A DNA stretch of 46,229 nt from Sediminispirochaeta bajacaliforniensis DSM 16054 (GTDB lineage: Bacteria; Spirochaetota; Spirochaetia; DSM-16054; Sediminispirochaetaceae). A model generated the notes under the pieces. It was not told where the DNA came from. It was given only the letters and a program-made list of their open reading frames with translations, and did not search any database. The stretch covers positions 1 through 46,229 of the forward strand of contig NZ_KB899432.1 in the NCBI RefSeq assembly GCF_000378205.1. Direction: 5' to 3'. Within the stretch, counting starts at the first letter, position 1. Every line of letters begins with the position of its first letter. Of the stretch, positions 33,584 through 42,455 are shown in pieces. The translations under genes and the position numbers were made by a program.

Positions 33584-34645
33584 ATGAAGATGATTTCCCG
33601 TTACACAAAGAAAATCGGGCTGCCTCCCGGAACGGTAGTACATACCGGAGACCAAAAGATCAAGGCGGCGAAGGTTTCCGTGATGCACTACTCCGGAGCC
33701 AGTTGCGAGGAGCACGTCCTTGATACAGAGACCGATTTCACTTCTTTGGCAACGTTGAAAGGGGTTACCTGGATCAATATTGATGGTCTGCACGATATTT
33801 CCCTGATTCAGCGTATCGGTACGGCCTTTGATCTTCACCCTTTAATTCTGGAGGATATTACCAACATTGGGCAACGGCCGAAGTTCGAGGAGTATGGCGA
33901 CCGCCTTTTTGTTATTCTGCCCATGATCAGTTTCGACGATCACAATATGGCTATTGACGTGGAGCAGATCAGTCTGGTCTTCGGGAAGGGGTTCGTCTTA
34001 TCGTTTCAAGAGCGAACCGGTGATGTACTCGACTGTGTCCGGGAGAGGATACGGCATGGGACAGGACGGCTCCGTAAGGAGGGGGCCGACTATCTTACCT
34101 ATGGACTGATCGATGCCATCGTCGACAATTATTATCTTGTCCTCGAGCGGATGGGTGATAAGATTGAGCTTCTTGAGGATGAGCTTATCGGTGAGCCCAA
34201 CGAAACAACGCTCCACCGAATTCACGATTTGAAGCGGGAGATGATAGGGCTCAGGCGTTCAATCTGGCCTCTTCGGGAGTTGGTAAACGGTCTGATACGT
34301 AGTGAATCGCTTTTGATCGGGAAAACTACCCGAATGTATGTACGAGATGTGTACGATCATACCGTCCAGATCATCGATACCCTCGAAAGCTATCGTGATA
34401 TGACCTCTTCTATGCTGGATATTTATCTTTCCAGTGTCAGCAATAAAATGAATGTGGTGATGAAGGTCCTCACCATCATCGCCACCCTCTTTATTCCCCT
34501 TAGCTTCATTGCCGGAGTATACGGCATGAATTTTCGTTACATGCCGGAGCTGCAGTGGCGGTGGGCCTATCCCATATTTTGGCTCGTCTGCTTTTTAATT
34601 TTGATCGGAATGGTGATTTTTTTCAGAAAAAAGCGATGGATATAA
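33584..34645 (+). CDS. corA: CorA-family Mg2+/divalent cation channel
   Basis: 353 residues. A large cytoplasmic domain (about 1-285) carries the family motifs LHPLILEDI and a long helix, then two C-terminal membrane helices. The selectivity motif YGMN (Gly314-Met315-Asn316) lies between them, followed by the acidic loop FRYMPELQWRWAYP. Forms a pentameric channel gated by intracellular Mg2+. A GGGGG stretch precedes ATG 33584. Ends with basic FRKKRWI. It is followed by the tetR promoter only 9 bp after its stop. Confidence 0.95.
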   Translation: MKMISRYTKKIGLPPGTVVHTGDQKIKAAKVSVMHYSGASCEEHVLDTETDFTSLATLKGVTWINIDGLHDISLIQRIGTAFDLHPLILEDITNIGQRPKFEEYGDRLFVILPMISFDDHNMAIDVEQISLVFGKGFVLSFQERTGDVLDCVRERIRHGTGRLRKEGADYLTYGLIDAIVDNYYLVLERMGDKIELLEDELIGEPNETTLHRIHDLKREMIGLRRSIWPLRELVNGLIRSESLLIGKTTRMYVRDVYDHTVQIIDTLESYRDMTSSMLDIYLSSVSNKMNVVMKVLTIIATLFIPLSFIAGVYGMNFRYMPELQWRWAYPIFWLVCFLILIGMVIFFRKKRWI

Positions 34646-34654
34646 GTTCTTTAC

Positions 34655-34683
34655 TTGACTTTTATGAACAATGTTCATAAAGA
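34655..34683 (+). promoter_or_regulatory. Promoter and palindromic operator of the tetR-MATE operon
   Basis: -35 TTGACT (34655-34660), 17-bp spacer, -10 TAAAGA (34678-34683). The spacer holds a perfect inverted repeat TTATGAAC-AAT-GTTCATAA (34662-34680), a classic TetR-type operator that would block the promoter when bound. ATG 34693 lies 9 bases after the -10. Confidence 0.75.
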
Positions 34684-34692
34684 TATAAGGGA

Positions 34693-35289
34693 ATGCCGAA
34701 GCTTATCAAGAATATTGAGTCTCGTCTTATAGATGAACTTGAGAACATGATTTTTACCGAGGGCCAGGAGCTGACGCTCCGGTCCCTTGCCGAACGTGCA
34801 GGAATTGCTGTCGGAACAATCTACAATTACTTTCCGGATAAAGACGATCTCCTGAAGGCTCTCTTCCAGCGGGAATGGTCCAACGTTATTGCCGAGATTG
34901 TGAAGGAGTTGGATTCTGTCGAGGCATCTCGCAACGATCAAATCCGGAAGATTGTCGGTATGATTTATTCGTTGAGTGAACAGGTTGGGCGAACGCTTCC
35001 CCAACGAAAGACGTTACTCGGCGGCTGCAAGGAAAAAGGTGCTTTTCGCCTGCCAAGCTATCCCCATCGGCCTGAGGGGTGGTTCTGGCTTAGGGAAGCA
35101 TTTCGTCCGATCTGGAATCGGGTATTTCCCGATTCCAATATTGATGTCGATCGGCTTACCATTATGGTAGTCTCGATCGTGCCCCGCCTTATTTTTCTTT
35201 TCCCTGAGCAGGGTGAGGAAAATATGCAATTTATTACGCAACTGATTCAGCGCGGGACAAAAGAAAATGGAGCGATAGATGGCAGATAA
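34693..35289 (+). CDS. TetR-family transcriptional regulator
   Basis: 198 residues. The N-terminal TetR helix-turn-helix is at about 10-55: LTLRSLAERAGIAVGTIYNYFPDKDDLLKALFQ. A divergent C-terminal ligand-binding domain follows. The palindrome in its own promoter makes it the likely autorepressor and repressor of the MATE efflux gene, which overlaps its 3' end by 11 bases. Inducer unknown. The start is ATG 34693, consistent with the family, but the predicted transcription start is only 2-3 bases away, so the message may be leaderless. Confidence 0.92.
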   Translation: MPKLIKNIESRLIDELENMIFTEGQELTLRSLAERAGIAVGTIYNYFPDKDDLLKALFQREWSNVIAEIVKELDSVEASRNDQIRKIVGMIYSLSEQVGRTLPQRKTLLGGCKEKGAFRLPSYPHRPEGWFWLREAFRPIWNRVFPDSNIDVDRLTIMVVSIVPRLIFLFPEQGEENMQFITQLIQRGTKENGAIDGR

Positions 35290-36658
35290 TTACAATAATG
35301 AACGAATCCAATTACTGGCAGAGGGAGACATCGGCTCGGCCCTTTTCAAGCTTTCGGCTCCGGCAGTGGCCGGAATGATGGTTATGGCAATCTATAATGT
35401 AGTGGATACGTTTTTCGTGAGCCTTTTGCGGGATACCACGGCAGTTGCCGCTACAGGGATTGTCTTTCCCCTTTTTCAGCTTATCGGTTCCATCGGCCTT
35501 ACCTTTGGGATGGGGGCCGCCAGCGTTATCAGCAGAAAACTGGGGGAAAATGATTACAAAGAGGCAAACCGCACCGCTGCTACCGCTCTTTATACCTCTT
35601 TGGGCGTCGGTATAGCATTTGCCCTTGTCGGTGCGACCTTTATAAAGCCACTTCTGGTTCTCTTTGGGGCCACGGACTCGATCCTGAGCACCGCAGACCT
35701 TTACGGCAGAGTCATTGTGGGTGGTTCCATCTTCCAGGTTACCAACATGACCCTCAATAATATTCTCCGTTCTGAGGGCGCTGCATTACATAGCAGTACC
35801 GGACAGATTATCGGTGCAGTTATGAATATTATCCTCGATCCACTTTTTATCTTTGCCTTGAATATGGGTATAACCGGAGCCGCAATTGCAACGGTGATTT
35901 CCCAGGGCATCTCGACACTCTATCTTGCCAGCTACTATTTTCGAGACAAGGGAGCCATTAATCCCTTCAAGCGTTCTTATTTTCACCCCAGGGTAAGGAC
36001 CTATCGAAATATTATGAACATGGGAATTCCCACCTTCGTACGGCAGATTTTGGGAAGCATCTCCTTTGGTATCGTCAATAACGCCGCAGGCGTCTACGGG
36101 GATTCCTCTATTGCGGCTGTGAGTATCAACTTTCGCCTTTTCAGCCTTCTGATGATGGCGCTTTTCGGATTGGCCCAGGGCCTGCAGCCTTTGGCCGGAT
36201 ACAACTATGGCGCTCGCCGTTTCGACAGGGTACGACAAACCATTAGGATTGTTTTCGGTGTTGCAAGTGGAATCGGCCTGTTTGCCGGAATCCTTTGTTT
36301 TATCTTTGCCCCGGCGATCATGCGGGTTTTTGCACCCCAGGACCCTGATGTCATTGCCATGGGCTCAGAGGCGATGCGCATGATGGCCCTTTCCCTTATT
36401 CCCGTGGGCTTGGTAATTATGTTCGGCGGGATTTTTCAGGCCCTTGGAAATGGACGGTATGCCTTGATTCTTGCGGCGGGTCAACAAGGGCTTTTCCTGA
36501 TTCCTCTGGTGCTTATCCTTCCCCGTTTTTTCGGCATCTCGGGCGTGTTCGCCGCCCAGCCTGCGGGATTTGTCTTTGCCCTCCTTGTAGGAGTGATACT
36601 CTTTCTCCGGCAAAGCAATGTTTTGAAGGCCCGAGAAACCAATATGCTGGAGGGATAA
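35279..36658 (+). CDS. MATE-family multidrug/cation efflux transporter
   Basis: 459 residues with about 12 membrane helices in two similar halves, a family feature. MatE motifs include LSAPAVAGMMVMAIYNVVDTFFVS, then FGMGAASVISRKLGEND, and in the second half GLAQGLQPLAGYNYGAR. Exports drugs or metabolites in exchange for Na+ or H+. ATG 35279 has GGAG upstream and overlaps the tetR stop region by 11 bases; both are expressed from the operator-controlled promoter at 34655. Convergent with the DHH gene, 13 bp apart. Confidence 0.93.
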   Translation: MADNYNNERIQLLAEGDIGSALFKLSAPAVAGMMVMAIYNVVDTFFVSLLRDTTAVAATGIVFPLFQLIGSIGLTFGMGAASVISRKLGENDYKEANRTAATALYTSLGVGIAFALVGATFIKPLLVLFGATDSILSTADLYGRVIVGGSIFQVTNMTLNNILRSEGAALHSSTGQIIGAVMNIILDPLFIFALNMGITGAAIATVISQGISTLYLASYYFRDKGAINPFKRSYFHPRVRTYRNIMNMGIPTFVRQILGSISFGIVNNAAGVYGDSSIAAVSINFRLFSLLMMALFGLAQGLQPLAGYNYGARRFDRVRQTIRIVFGVASGIGLFAGILCFIFAPAIMRVFAPQDPDVIAMGSEAMRMMALSLIPVGLVIMFGGIFQALGNGRYALILAAGQQGLFLIPLVLILPRFFGISGVFAAQPAGFVFALLVGVILFLRQSNVLKARETNMLEG

Positions 36659-36671
36659 AAAAGGAAATCAT

Positions 36672-38015
36672 TTAGGCGACGGGAATGCCTACTTCCTGCA
36701 TTGCCCGTTGCTGTTTCCGTTTTTCGTTTTTTGCGAAGTTCAAAAAATCGGTCCTGGTTACAATACCGGCGAGTTTTTCCGCTTTGATGATCGGAAGATG
36801 ACCAATGTTATTATCGAAAAGTTTCTCTTCGATTTCCCGGACCGTGGTTTCCGGAGCGGCGGTGATGAGGTTTCTTGTCATGTAGCCTTTCACCGGAGAG
36901 TGCATTTGTTCAGCCCTTCTTCCCTTCATGATGTCCCTAAGGGTGATGAAGCCGGCAAGGGCCCCGGTTTCGCATATCACGGGAATACCGGTGTGACCCA
37001 GCTTTTCCAGAAGTATTGAGGCCTCCAGCAGACTCGCCGTATCAAGTATCGTATGGACTGGGCTGCTCATAAGTTCCTCGGCAGTAATCGCCGGGGCAAG
37101 CATTTCCTCGAGGTGCTCGAGCAGCTTTTTGTGCACGAAACGTCCGTCTTCATGTTTTACCATGGCCGAACCCGCTTTCGGATGCCCTCCTCCACCGAAG
37201 ATTCTGAGGATGTCGTTAAGATCGATGGTATTCTTTTGATTTCGTGCAATGATAAGTGTTTTCTTCTTTTTGGGAAAATGAAATGTGGCGAAAAAAAGAT
37301 CTTGGTTTTCCACCTCGAATACCTTTTCCACCACTGCACCGAGCCCTTCCGTTTCCGTTTCTATCTCCCAATAACTGGTAATAACTTGATGTCCGTGAAT
37401 CGAATGATATGTCAGCCTGTTGAGAAGCTCGTGAAAGAGGGTTACCTGGTAGGTTCCCGACAAAGGCTTTAGAAATCGCTTTACCATGGGGAGGGAAGCG
37501 CCACAGGTTAGAAGATAGGAGGCAACGGAAAAATCGACCTCCTGGACATTCTCATGAGTGAAATTGCCGGTGTCTGCATAGATCCCCGCCAAAGCAACGG
37601 TGGCATCTTCCGGATCCACAGCAATCTTGCGTTGCATCAATTTCAGGCCTATCTGACTTGTATTCGCTCCGCAGGGCATGCTGTGGATAAGGGCGGCAGG
37701 AAAACCTTCCGCTTCTCCGGGGTGGTGGTCAAAGATTTCCACCTCATAGTTGTCGTTTTTGATGAACTGGAAATATTCCTTCACCCTCGACATTGCCCGT
37801 GTATCTACTATGACGATTTTTTCCACCGTTTCCCCCTCGAGATCCTTGGGGTTGAGAAAGGTAAGCTTATGCCGATAGATATTGTGCATCTTTCGTGCAA
37901 CGGGGTGGAGGAGTCTGCTACGTATCGCTTGATGGTCGGGAAAAAGATACTTTGCCAAGACGATCGAGCCGATACAGTCCAGGTCCATGTTGGTGTGCCC
38001 GATAATGATCTTCAT
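36672..38015 (-). CDS. DHH phosphoesterase with tandem CBS domains
   Basis: 447 residues. The N-terminal DHH domain has HTNMDLDCIGS (metal-binding Asp residues), VIVDTR and FDHHPG. The DHHA1 substrate domain ends in GGGGHPKAGSAMV. Two CBS domains follow (about 310-430, AEELMSSPVHTI and VKGYMTRNLITA), typically binding adenine nucleotides. The same DHH-CBS block is known as the N-terminal half of some tRNA nucleotidyltransferase/polyA polymerase-like proteins, but the transferase domain is absent here. It may be a nanoRNA/pAp phosphatase or a polyphosphatase-like enzyme gated by nucleotides. The AAGG ribosome site lies in a small stem CTACC/GGTAG just before the ATG. Confidence 0.88.
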   Translation of the reverse strand: MKIIIGHTNMDLDCIGSIVLAKYLFPDHQAIRSRLLHPVARKMHNIYRHKLTFLNPKDLEGETVEKIVIVDTRAMSRVKEYFQFIKNDNYEVEIFDHHPGEAEGFPAALIHSMPCGANTSQIGLKLMQRKIAVDPEDATVALAGIYADTGNFTHENVQEVDFSVASYLLTCGASLPMVKRFLKPLSGTYQVTLFHELLNRLTYHSIHGHQVITSYWEIETETEGLGAVVEKVFEVENQDLFFATFHFPKKKKTLIIARNQKNTIDLNDILRIFGGGGHPKAGSAMVKHEDGRFVHKKLLEHLEEMLAPAITAEELMSSPVHTILDTASLLEASILLEKLGHTGIPVICETGALAGFITLRDIMKGRRAEQMHSPVKGYMTRNLITAAPETTVREIEEKLFDNNIGHLPIIKAEKLAGIVTRTDFLNFAKNEKRKQQRAMQEVGIPVA

Positions 38016-38091
38016 CCTACCTTATATGGTAGCAAAATCCGGCAAGTTCGCAAGTAAAAAGATGGAAAGCGATAAAGAACTTTCAAGGGAT

Positions 38092-39561
38092 TTAAGTAGG
38101 CACTTCCTCGATCCTCTGTATTCCCTGGTGGGTGAGTATAAGCCGGTATCGGAAAAGTTGTTCTTCTTCTCCCTTGCTCGAAAGGACCAGAATGAGATTA
38201 ATATGGTAAACCCGCTTTCCCTTGATGGCCTGGACCTCTCCCCCGTACCAGGTTCTCAACAGCTTCTTGGATGCGTCCATCTCTTCCTGAAATCGGTCGA
38301 GCTTCAACCGAATAATTTCGGTTATCGCTTCCACACGGGAATGTTCTCTGAGCAGTTTGCGGCTGTCGATAACCACCTCTTTCCTGAAATGGATGACGTT
38401 TTCCGGAGGAAGAATCGAACGAAAAGGATTAGAGCCTGCCTGCCGTACCGTCCTTACATTTTGCGGAAGCTCTTCCGGGGAGATGATACGGACCATACTG
38501 CGTGTTTTCCCCACATGCCTGTCGACCGCCCGGTCTACCAATCGCTCTGTTCTGTCCGCTATGAATCGAGGCATTATTTTTACCAATATGCCTCGCAGAA
38601 TTTCCTTGATACGGTCTTTCAGCATGTAACTGACGACTACAATAAAGGCCCAGGGAACACTGTAACTTGCAAAAAGGGTATTTGCAAAAAAAGTGGCGAC
38701 AACCGAAAAAATCATAGCCGTTGCCGCTGCCATTGCCGCTAGTATATGTCCTATCTTGCGATTGGTACCTGTTTCCTCACTGGACATATAGAGAACGGTC
38801 TGGGACCATTTCTTCAGGATGCTTTCACGATAGAGCATCCCTTCAACCTCTACTTCCGTTCCGTTTGTGATAACCGACGGGTAACCCATTTCTTTGCGAT
38901 AATACTGCTCGTGCTCCATGAGTACCGTAATCTTTTCCACCAGTTCTTCCTGCCGGAGCATACCGTGAAGGTAAAAAAGCATTTTCTCCGCCGATAAGCT
39001 GATCGATTCGTCTGTCCACCGAAGGGCCGTTCTCAGCCGTTCGGTGATGGACGGTTCCATGAAACGGGCATGAAGAGCACGAAAGACATGGAGGAAGGTT
39101 TCGGTCTCCTTGAGAAACAATTCAATCTTCGTGATGACTGTCGGATTGGTTCCCTCTTTTGCGATACCGCTCAACAGTCTGTGGGTCGCTTTCATTTCCG
39201 CCGAAAAGAGGTTTGCAAGGGTCCGCAGTTCGTAGAGTATCCGGTTTTCGTCGATATCACTCGATAAATTCGCCTTATCCAGAAACTTCCCGATGCGTGC
39301 GATGGGACTGATGGCGCAGTCCGGATCCATCAGCCGCGAAAGGGGAATGTACGAGATGGAAAAACGAGTGTGGCTTTTAACGTCCGAGAAAAAATGGTCC
39401 ACCCCGTAACGCTTGGCCGTTATACCAAGTTGTGCCGGAGTGAACATATATGTTTCAAGTGTGTAGAATGCCCGATTCTCTTTTGGATCAAGAGGGTATC
39501 TGTTCTTTAACTCTAATTGGGTCTTCCCGTGGGCCCGAATTGAGGATTTATATTCGGTCAT
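38092..39561 (-). CDS. Conserved membrane protein of unknown function
   Basis: 489 residues from ATG 39561 (AAAGGAG upstream); the open frame continues 38 codons further into the ABC ATPase gene but without a ribosome site. A large soluble N-terminal region (about 1-265, rich in helices) is followed by two transmembrane helices (about 268-312, GHILAAMAAATAMIFSVVAT), then a basic amphipathic segment (RFIADRTERLVDRAVDRHVGK). A soluble beta-rich C-terminal domain ends YRLILTHQGIQRIEEVPT. I do not recognise the family. It begins 34 bp after the ABC transporter ATPase gene and is followed by the DHH gene, so it may share the transporter transcript. Confidence 0.7.
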   Translation of the reverse strand: MTEYKSSIRAHGKTQLELKNRYPLDPKENRAFYTLETYMFTPAQLGITAKRYGVDHFFSDVKSHTRFSISYIPLSRLMDPDCAISPIARIGKFLDKANLSSDIDENRILYELRTLANLFSAEMKATHRLLSGIAKEGTNPTVITKIELFLKETETFLHVFRALHARFMEPSITERLRTALRWTDESISLSAEKMLFYLHGMLRQEELVEKITVLMEHEQYYRKEMGYPSVITNGTEVEVEGMLYRESILKKWSQTVLYMSSEETGTNRKIGHILAAMAAATAMIFSVVATFFANTLFASYSVPWAFIVVVSYMLKDRIKEILRGILVKIMPRFIADRTERLVDRAVDRHVGKTRSMVRIISPEELPQNVRTVRQAGSNPFRSILPPENVIHFRKEVVIDSRKLLREHSRVEAITEIIRLKLDRFQEEMDASKKLLRTWYGGEVQAIKGKRVYHINLILVLSSKGEEEQLFRYRLILTHQGIQRIEEVPT

Positions 39562-39595
39562 TCCGTCTCCTTTCAATGCCTGACTTATTGAGCAC

Positions 39596-40687
39596 CTATC
39601 TCTTGTAAATTCTGAAGAACTCCTTTTTAAAGGAGAAAGCAATCTCCTGGCCATAACGATAATTATGGATCTCACCTTGGGTATTCGGCGTAATCGCCGT
39701 CATAAATCCGTCGGCGTACTCGATTTTGTATTCGGTAGTTGCCCCAAGAAAGCTACTAACCTCAATCTTACCGTTAAACGCTCCTTTTCCTGGTCTAACT
39801 TCAACCGCCTCCGGTTTTATGGCCAGGACAACTTCGTCTCCCTTTAAAAATGATTGTCCGGCGGTAGAGAGAGGAACTTGCACCTCGGATCCGAGTAGAG
39901 AGACCGAAATAAAACGACTGTCGATCTCCGTCACCACACCGTCGAAGAAATTTGCGTTACCGATAAAATCGGACACAAAGGGATCTGCGGGGTGATTGTA
40001 AATCTCCTCGGGGCTGCCGCTCTGAACAATTTTACCATTGTTCATAATAACAATAGTATCACTGATACTCAAGGCTTCACTTTGATCATGGGTAACGTAA
40101 AGTGCGGTGATACCCAAGAGTTGTTGTACCCGTTTGATTTCCGTTCGTGTCTGGATTCGTAGCTTTGCATCCAAATTCGAAAGAGGCTCATCGAAAAGAA
40201 TGATTTCCGGTTTTAAAACCAGAGCCCGGGCAAGAGCCACCCGTTGCTGCTGCCCTCCCGACAATTCTCCAGGATAACGATCTTCCAATCCCACAAGATT
40301 AACCATCTGTGCTGCCAGAGCAACGTCGTTTTTGATCACCTCTTTCGGTATTTTGCGTATTTTCAATCCGTAAGCGATATTTTCAAAAATGGTAAGATGT
40401 GGGAAGAGGGCGTAGCTCTGGAATACCATCGGCATGTTGCGGTCGAAAGCTGGAATTGTATTTATTTTCCTTCCGTCCAGGATGATGTCGCCGGTACTCT
40501 GCACCTCGAAACCTGCAACCATTCGAAGGGTTGTGGTCTTCCCGCATCCCGAGGGCCCAAGGAGTGTGACAAAATCCCCCTTGGCGATGGAGAGCGAAAT
40601 ATCATCTACAGCACGTACGGTATTGCCTCGTCCGTCGTGAAAGTCCTTGACCAAGTTTTTTAGCATCAGGTAATCGTTCTGTTTCAT
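39596..40687 (-). CDS. ABC transporter ATP-binding protein (Fbp/Pot type)
   Basis: 363 residues. Walker A GPSGCGKTT, Q-loop VFQSYALFPH, signature LSGGQQQRVALARAL, Walker B IILFDEPLSNLD and H-loop YVTHDQSEA are all intact. A C-terminal TOBE domain (about 280-363) is present. It powers the importer made of the double permease (40699-42384) and binding protein (42456-43484). AAAGGAAAAG lies before the ATG, 11 bp after the permease stop. The family serves ferric iron, polyamine, phosphoglycerate or sugar-phosphate uptake. Confidence 0.94.
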   Translation of the reverse strand: MKQNDYLMLKNLVKDFHDGRGNTVRAVDDISLSIAKGDFVTLLGPSGCGKTTTLRMVAGFEVQSTGDIILDGRKINTIPAFDRNMPMVFQSYALFPHLTIFENIAYGLKIRKIPKEVIKNDVALAAQMVNLVGLEDRYPGELSGGQQQRVALARALVLKPEIILFDEPLSNLDAKLRIQTRTEIKRVQQLLGITALYVTHDQSEALSISDTIVIMNNGKIVQSGSPEEIYNHPADPFVSDFIGNANFFDGVVTEIDSRFISVSLLGSEVQVPLSTAGQSFLKGDEVVLAIKPEAVEVRPGKGAFNGKIEVSSFLGATTEYKIEYADGFMTAITPNTQGEIHNYRYGQEIAFSFKKEFFRIYKR

Positions 40688-40698
40688 CTTCTTTTCCT

Positions 40699-42384
40699 TT
40701 ATTTCGTCGTTCCGAAAATTTGTTCGCGTCCCAGGCCCGTGAGTTTCATGATGATGAAGATGAACACCATGATGACTACAATCAGGGCGAAGGACATGAC
40801 CGAGGCGACTCCCAGTCGCATAATCTCCGTCTGGGCAAGAACAAGAACCGTCATATGGTTCCAGCGTGCAGATACAAGAAAAATAATAGCGCTTATGGCC
40901 GTCATGCTTCTGACAAAGGCAAAGGTCGCTCCGGAGAAAAAGGCCGGACGGATCAGCGGCAGGGTAATCTTTCTGAAGGTAAGGGCACTGGTTGCCCCCA
41001 GATTGATGGAGGATTCCTCGATTTCATTGGAAATCTGCTTCAGTGCCGCTATACCTCCTTCCACTCCGATCGGAACATTTCTAAAAACATAGCAGGTGAT
41101 CAGGATAAAGGCGGTTCCCGAAAGTTCGAAAGGCGCTTTATTGAAGGCTAAAATATAGCCGATACCGACGGCGGTTCCCGGGATGGCGTAGCTGAGCATG
41201 GAAAGGAACTCCATAAGATGTTTACCGGGGAAGTTTTTTCGCACGACGATGTAGGCAATGACCATGCCGAAGATGGCAGTGATAGGTGTGCTGATAATCG
41301 CAAGAAAGAGGGTATTCTTCATGGTTGTGCGCCCAACATCCCAGCTGTAGGCAAAGTGGTCGAGGGTAAGATGCCAGTTAATTCCCCACAATTTTACAAA
41401 GCTACCACTTATGATGGTGGCGTACAAAAGCAGGACAAAACCGGAGATGATGCCGCAGGCAAGGGTTAAAAGAATTGTAACCCCTTTTCCCGTTTGTGCG
41501 GTGCTTCGCCTGCTCGATTTACCGGTTACCGTGATGTAGCTTTTCTTTCTCATAATATACTTCTGAATAAAGAAAACACTAACCGTGGGAATCAACAACA
41601 GAATTGCAAGGGCCGTTCCCCGGGGAAGGTTCCCCATACCGGTGAATTCCATATAGGCCTGGACAGAGAGGACATCGAAGTTTCCGCCGATAATGATAGG
41701 ATTTCCGAAATCGGTGAGGCTGCTGACAAACACGAGCAGCCAGGAGGCGAAAATCCCCGGAAGAGCAAGGGGAAAGGTAACGGTCAAGAATGCCTTTCCC
41801 CGTTTTGCTCCAAGATTCATGGCACAGGTCTCGAGGTCCGGGTCGATACCCTGGAGGATGCCTGAAAGTGTCATGTAGGCTATGGGAAACATACTGATGG
41901 TCTGGACGATAATCAGGCCTTTTAGACCATAGACATTTGCCATGTCGATTCCCAATAGTTTTGCCGTGATAAGTCCGTTTCTTCCGAAAAGGAGAATAAC
42001 GGAAAGGGCAAACATGAAGGGTGGTGAGATGATCGGAAGAAGAGCCATCCCCTGGAAAAATTTCCTTCCGCCGATTCGGGCTCTTGTAAGGGCGAAGGCA
42101 AACAAAAAGCCGATGGCTGTTGCCAGCGTGGCTACGATCACCCCGAGGGTGACGCTGTTTCGTATCGCCCGCAAATATTGTGAATGGGTAAAAATCTGAC
42201 GGTATACGTCGCCGGTAAGTTTTCCCTCCGGGGCAAGGCTCAATTTTGCTGCAGAGGCGAGAGGGTAGAGGATGAACAATGCCAGCAGCGCAAAGATGAC
42301 TATTACGCCGATCATGAGGGCCGGTTCTCTTGTTAATTGGTAAAAACGATTATTTAGGTTCCGGCCGGTGGTCGTGTTTGTCAT
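40699..42384 (-). CDS. ABC transporter permease, fused double MetI-type (FbpB-like)
   Basis: 561 residues with about 12 membrane helices. It contains two binding-protein-dependent permease modules; the EAA loops are ETCAMNLGAKRGKAFLTVTFPL (first) and EESSINLGATSALTFRKITLPL (second), the ATPase docking sites. Such fused permeases are standard in Fbp/Afu/Sfu iron and sugar-phosphate systems. AAGGAGC precedes ATG. A strong hairpin lies between it and the binding-protein gene upstream, likely reducing its expression relative to that gene. Confidence 0.93.
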   Translation of the reverse strand: MTNTTTGRNLNNRFYQLTREPALMIGVIVIFALLALFILYPLASAAKLSLAPEGKLTGDVYRQIFTHSQYLRAIRNSVTLGVIVATLATAIGFLFAFALTRARIGGRKFFQGMALLPIISPPFMFALSVILLFGRNGLITAKLLGIDMANVYGLKGLIIVQTISMFPIAYMTLSGILQGIDPDLETCAMNLGAKRGKAFLTVTFPLALPGIFASWLLVFVSSLTDFGNPIIIGGNFDVLSVQAYMEFTGMGNLPRGTALAILLLIPTVSVFFIQKYIMRKKSYITVTGKSSRRSTAQTGKGVTILLTLACGIISGFVLLLYATIISGSFVKLWGINWHLTLDHFAYSWDVGRTTMKNTLFLAIISTPITAIFGMVIAYIVVRKNFPGKHLMEFLSMLSYAIPGTAVGIGYILAFNKAPFELSGTAFILITCYVFRNVPIGVEGGIAALKQISNEIEESSINLGATSALTFRKITLPLIRPAFFSGATFAFVRSMTAISAIIFLVSARWNHMTVLVLAQTEIMRLGVASVMSFALIVVIMVFIFIIMKLTGLGREQIFGTTK

Positions 42385-42412
42385 GCACGGTGCTCCTTAC
42401 GAATAAAGACGA

Positions 42413-42440
42413 CTATAGGGGCCGCTGAGGGCCCCTATAG
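42413..42440 (-). terminator. Intercistronic hairpin after the binding-protein gene
   Basis: CTATAGGGGCC - 6-base loop - GGCCCCTATAG, a perfect 11-bp stem, followed on the minus strand by TCGTCTTTATT. It fits a partial terminator or 3'-stabiliser that leaves more binding protein than permease. Confidence 0.7.
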
Positions 42441-42455
42441 CTTTCCGGTAAACTA

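Noticed and set aside
37987-38742. 251-residue open frame on the plus strand across the DHH gene start and the unknown membrane gene
   Set aside because: It is antisense to two supported genes, has irregular composition and no ribosome site.
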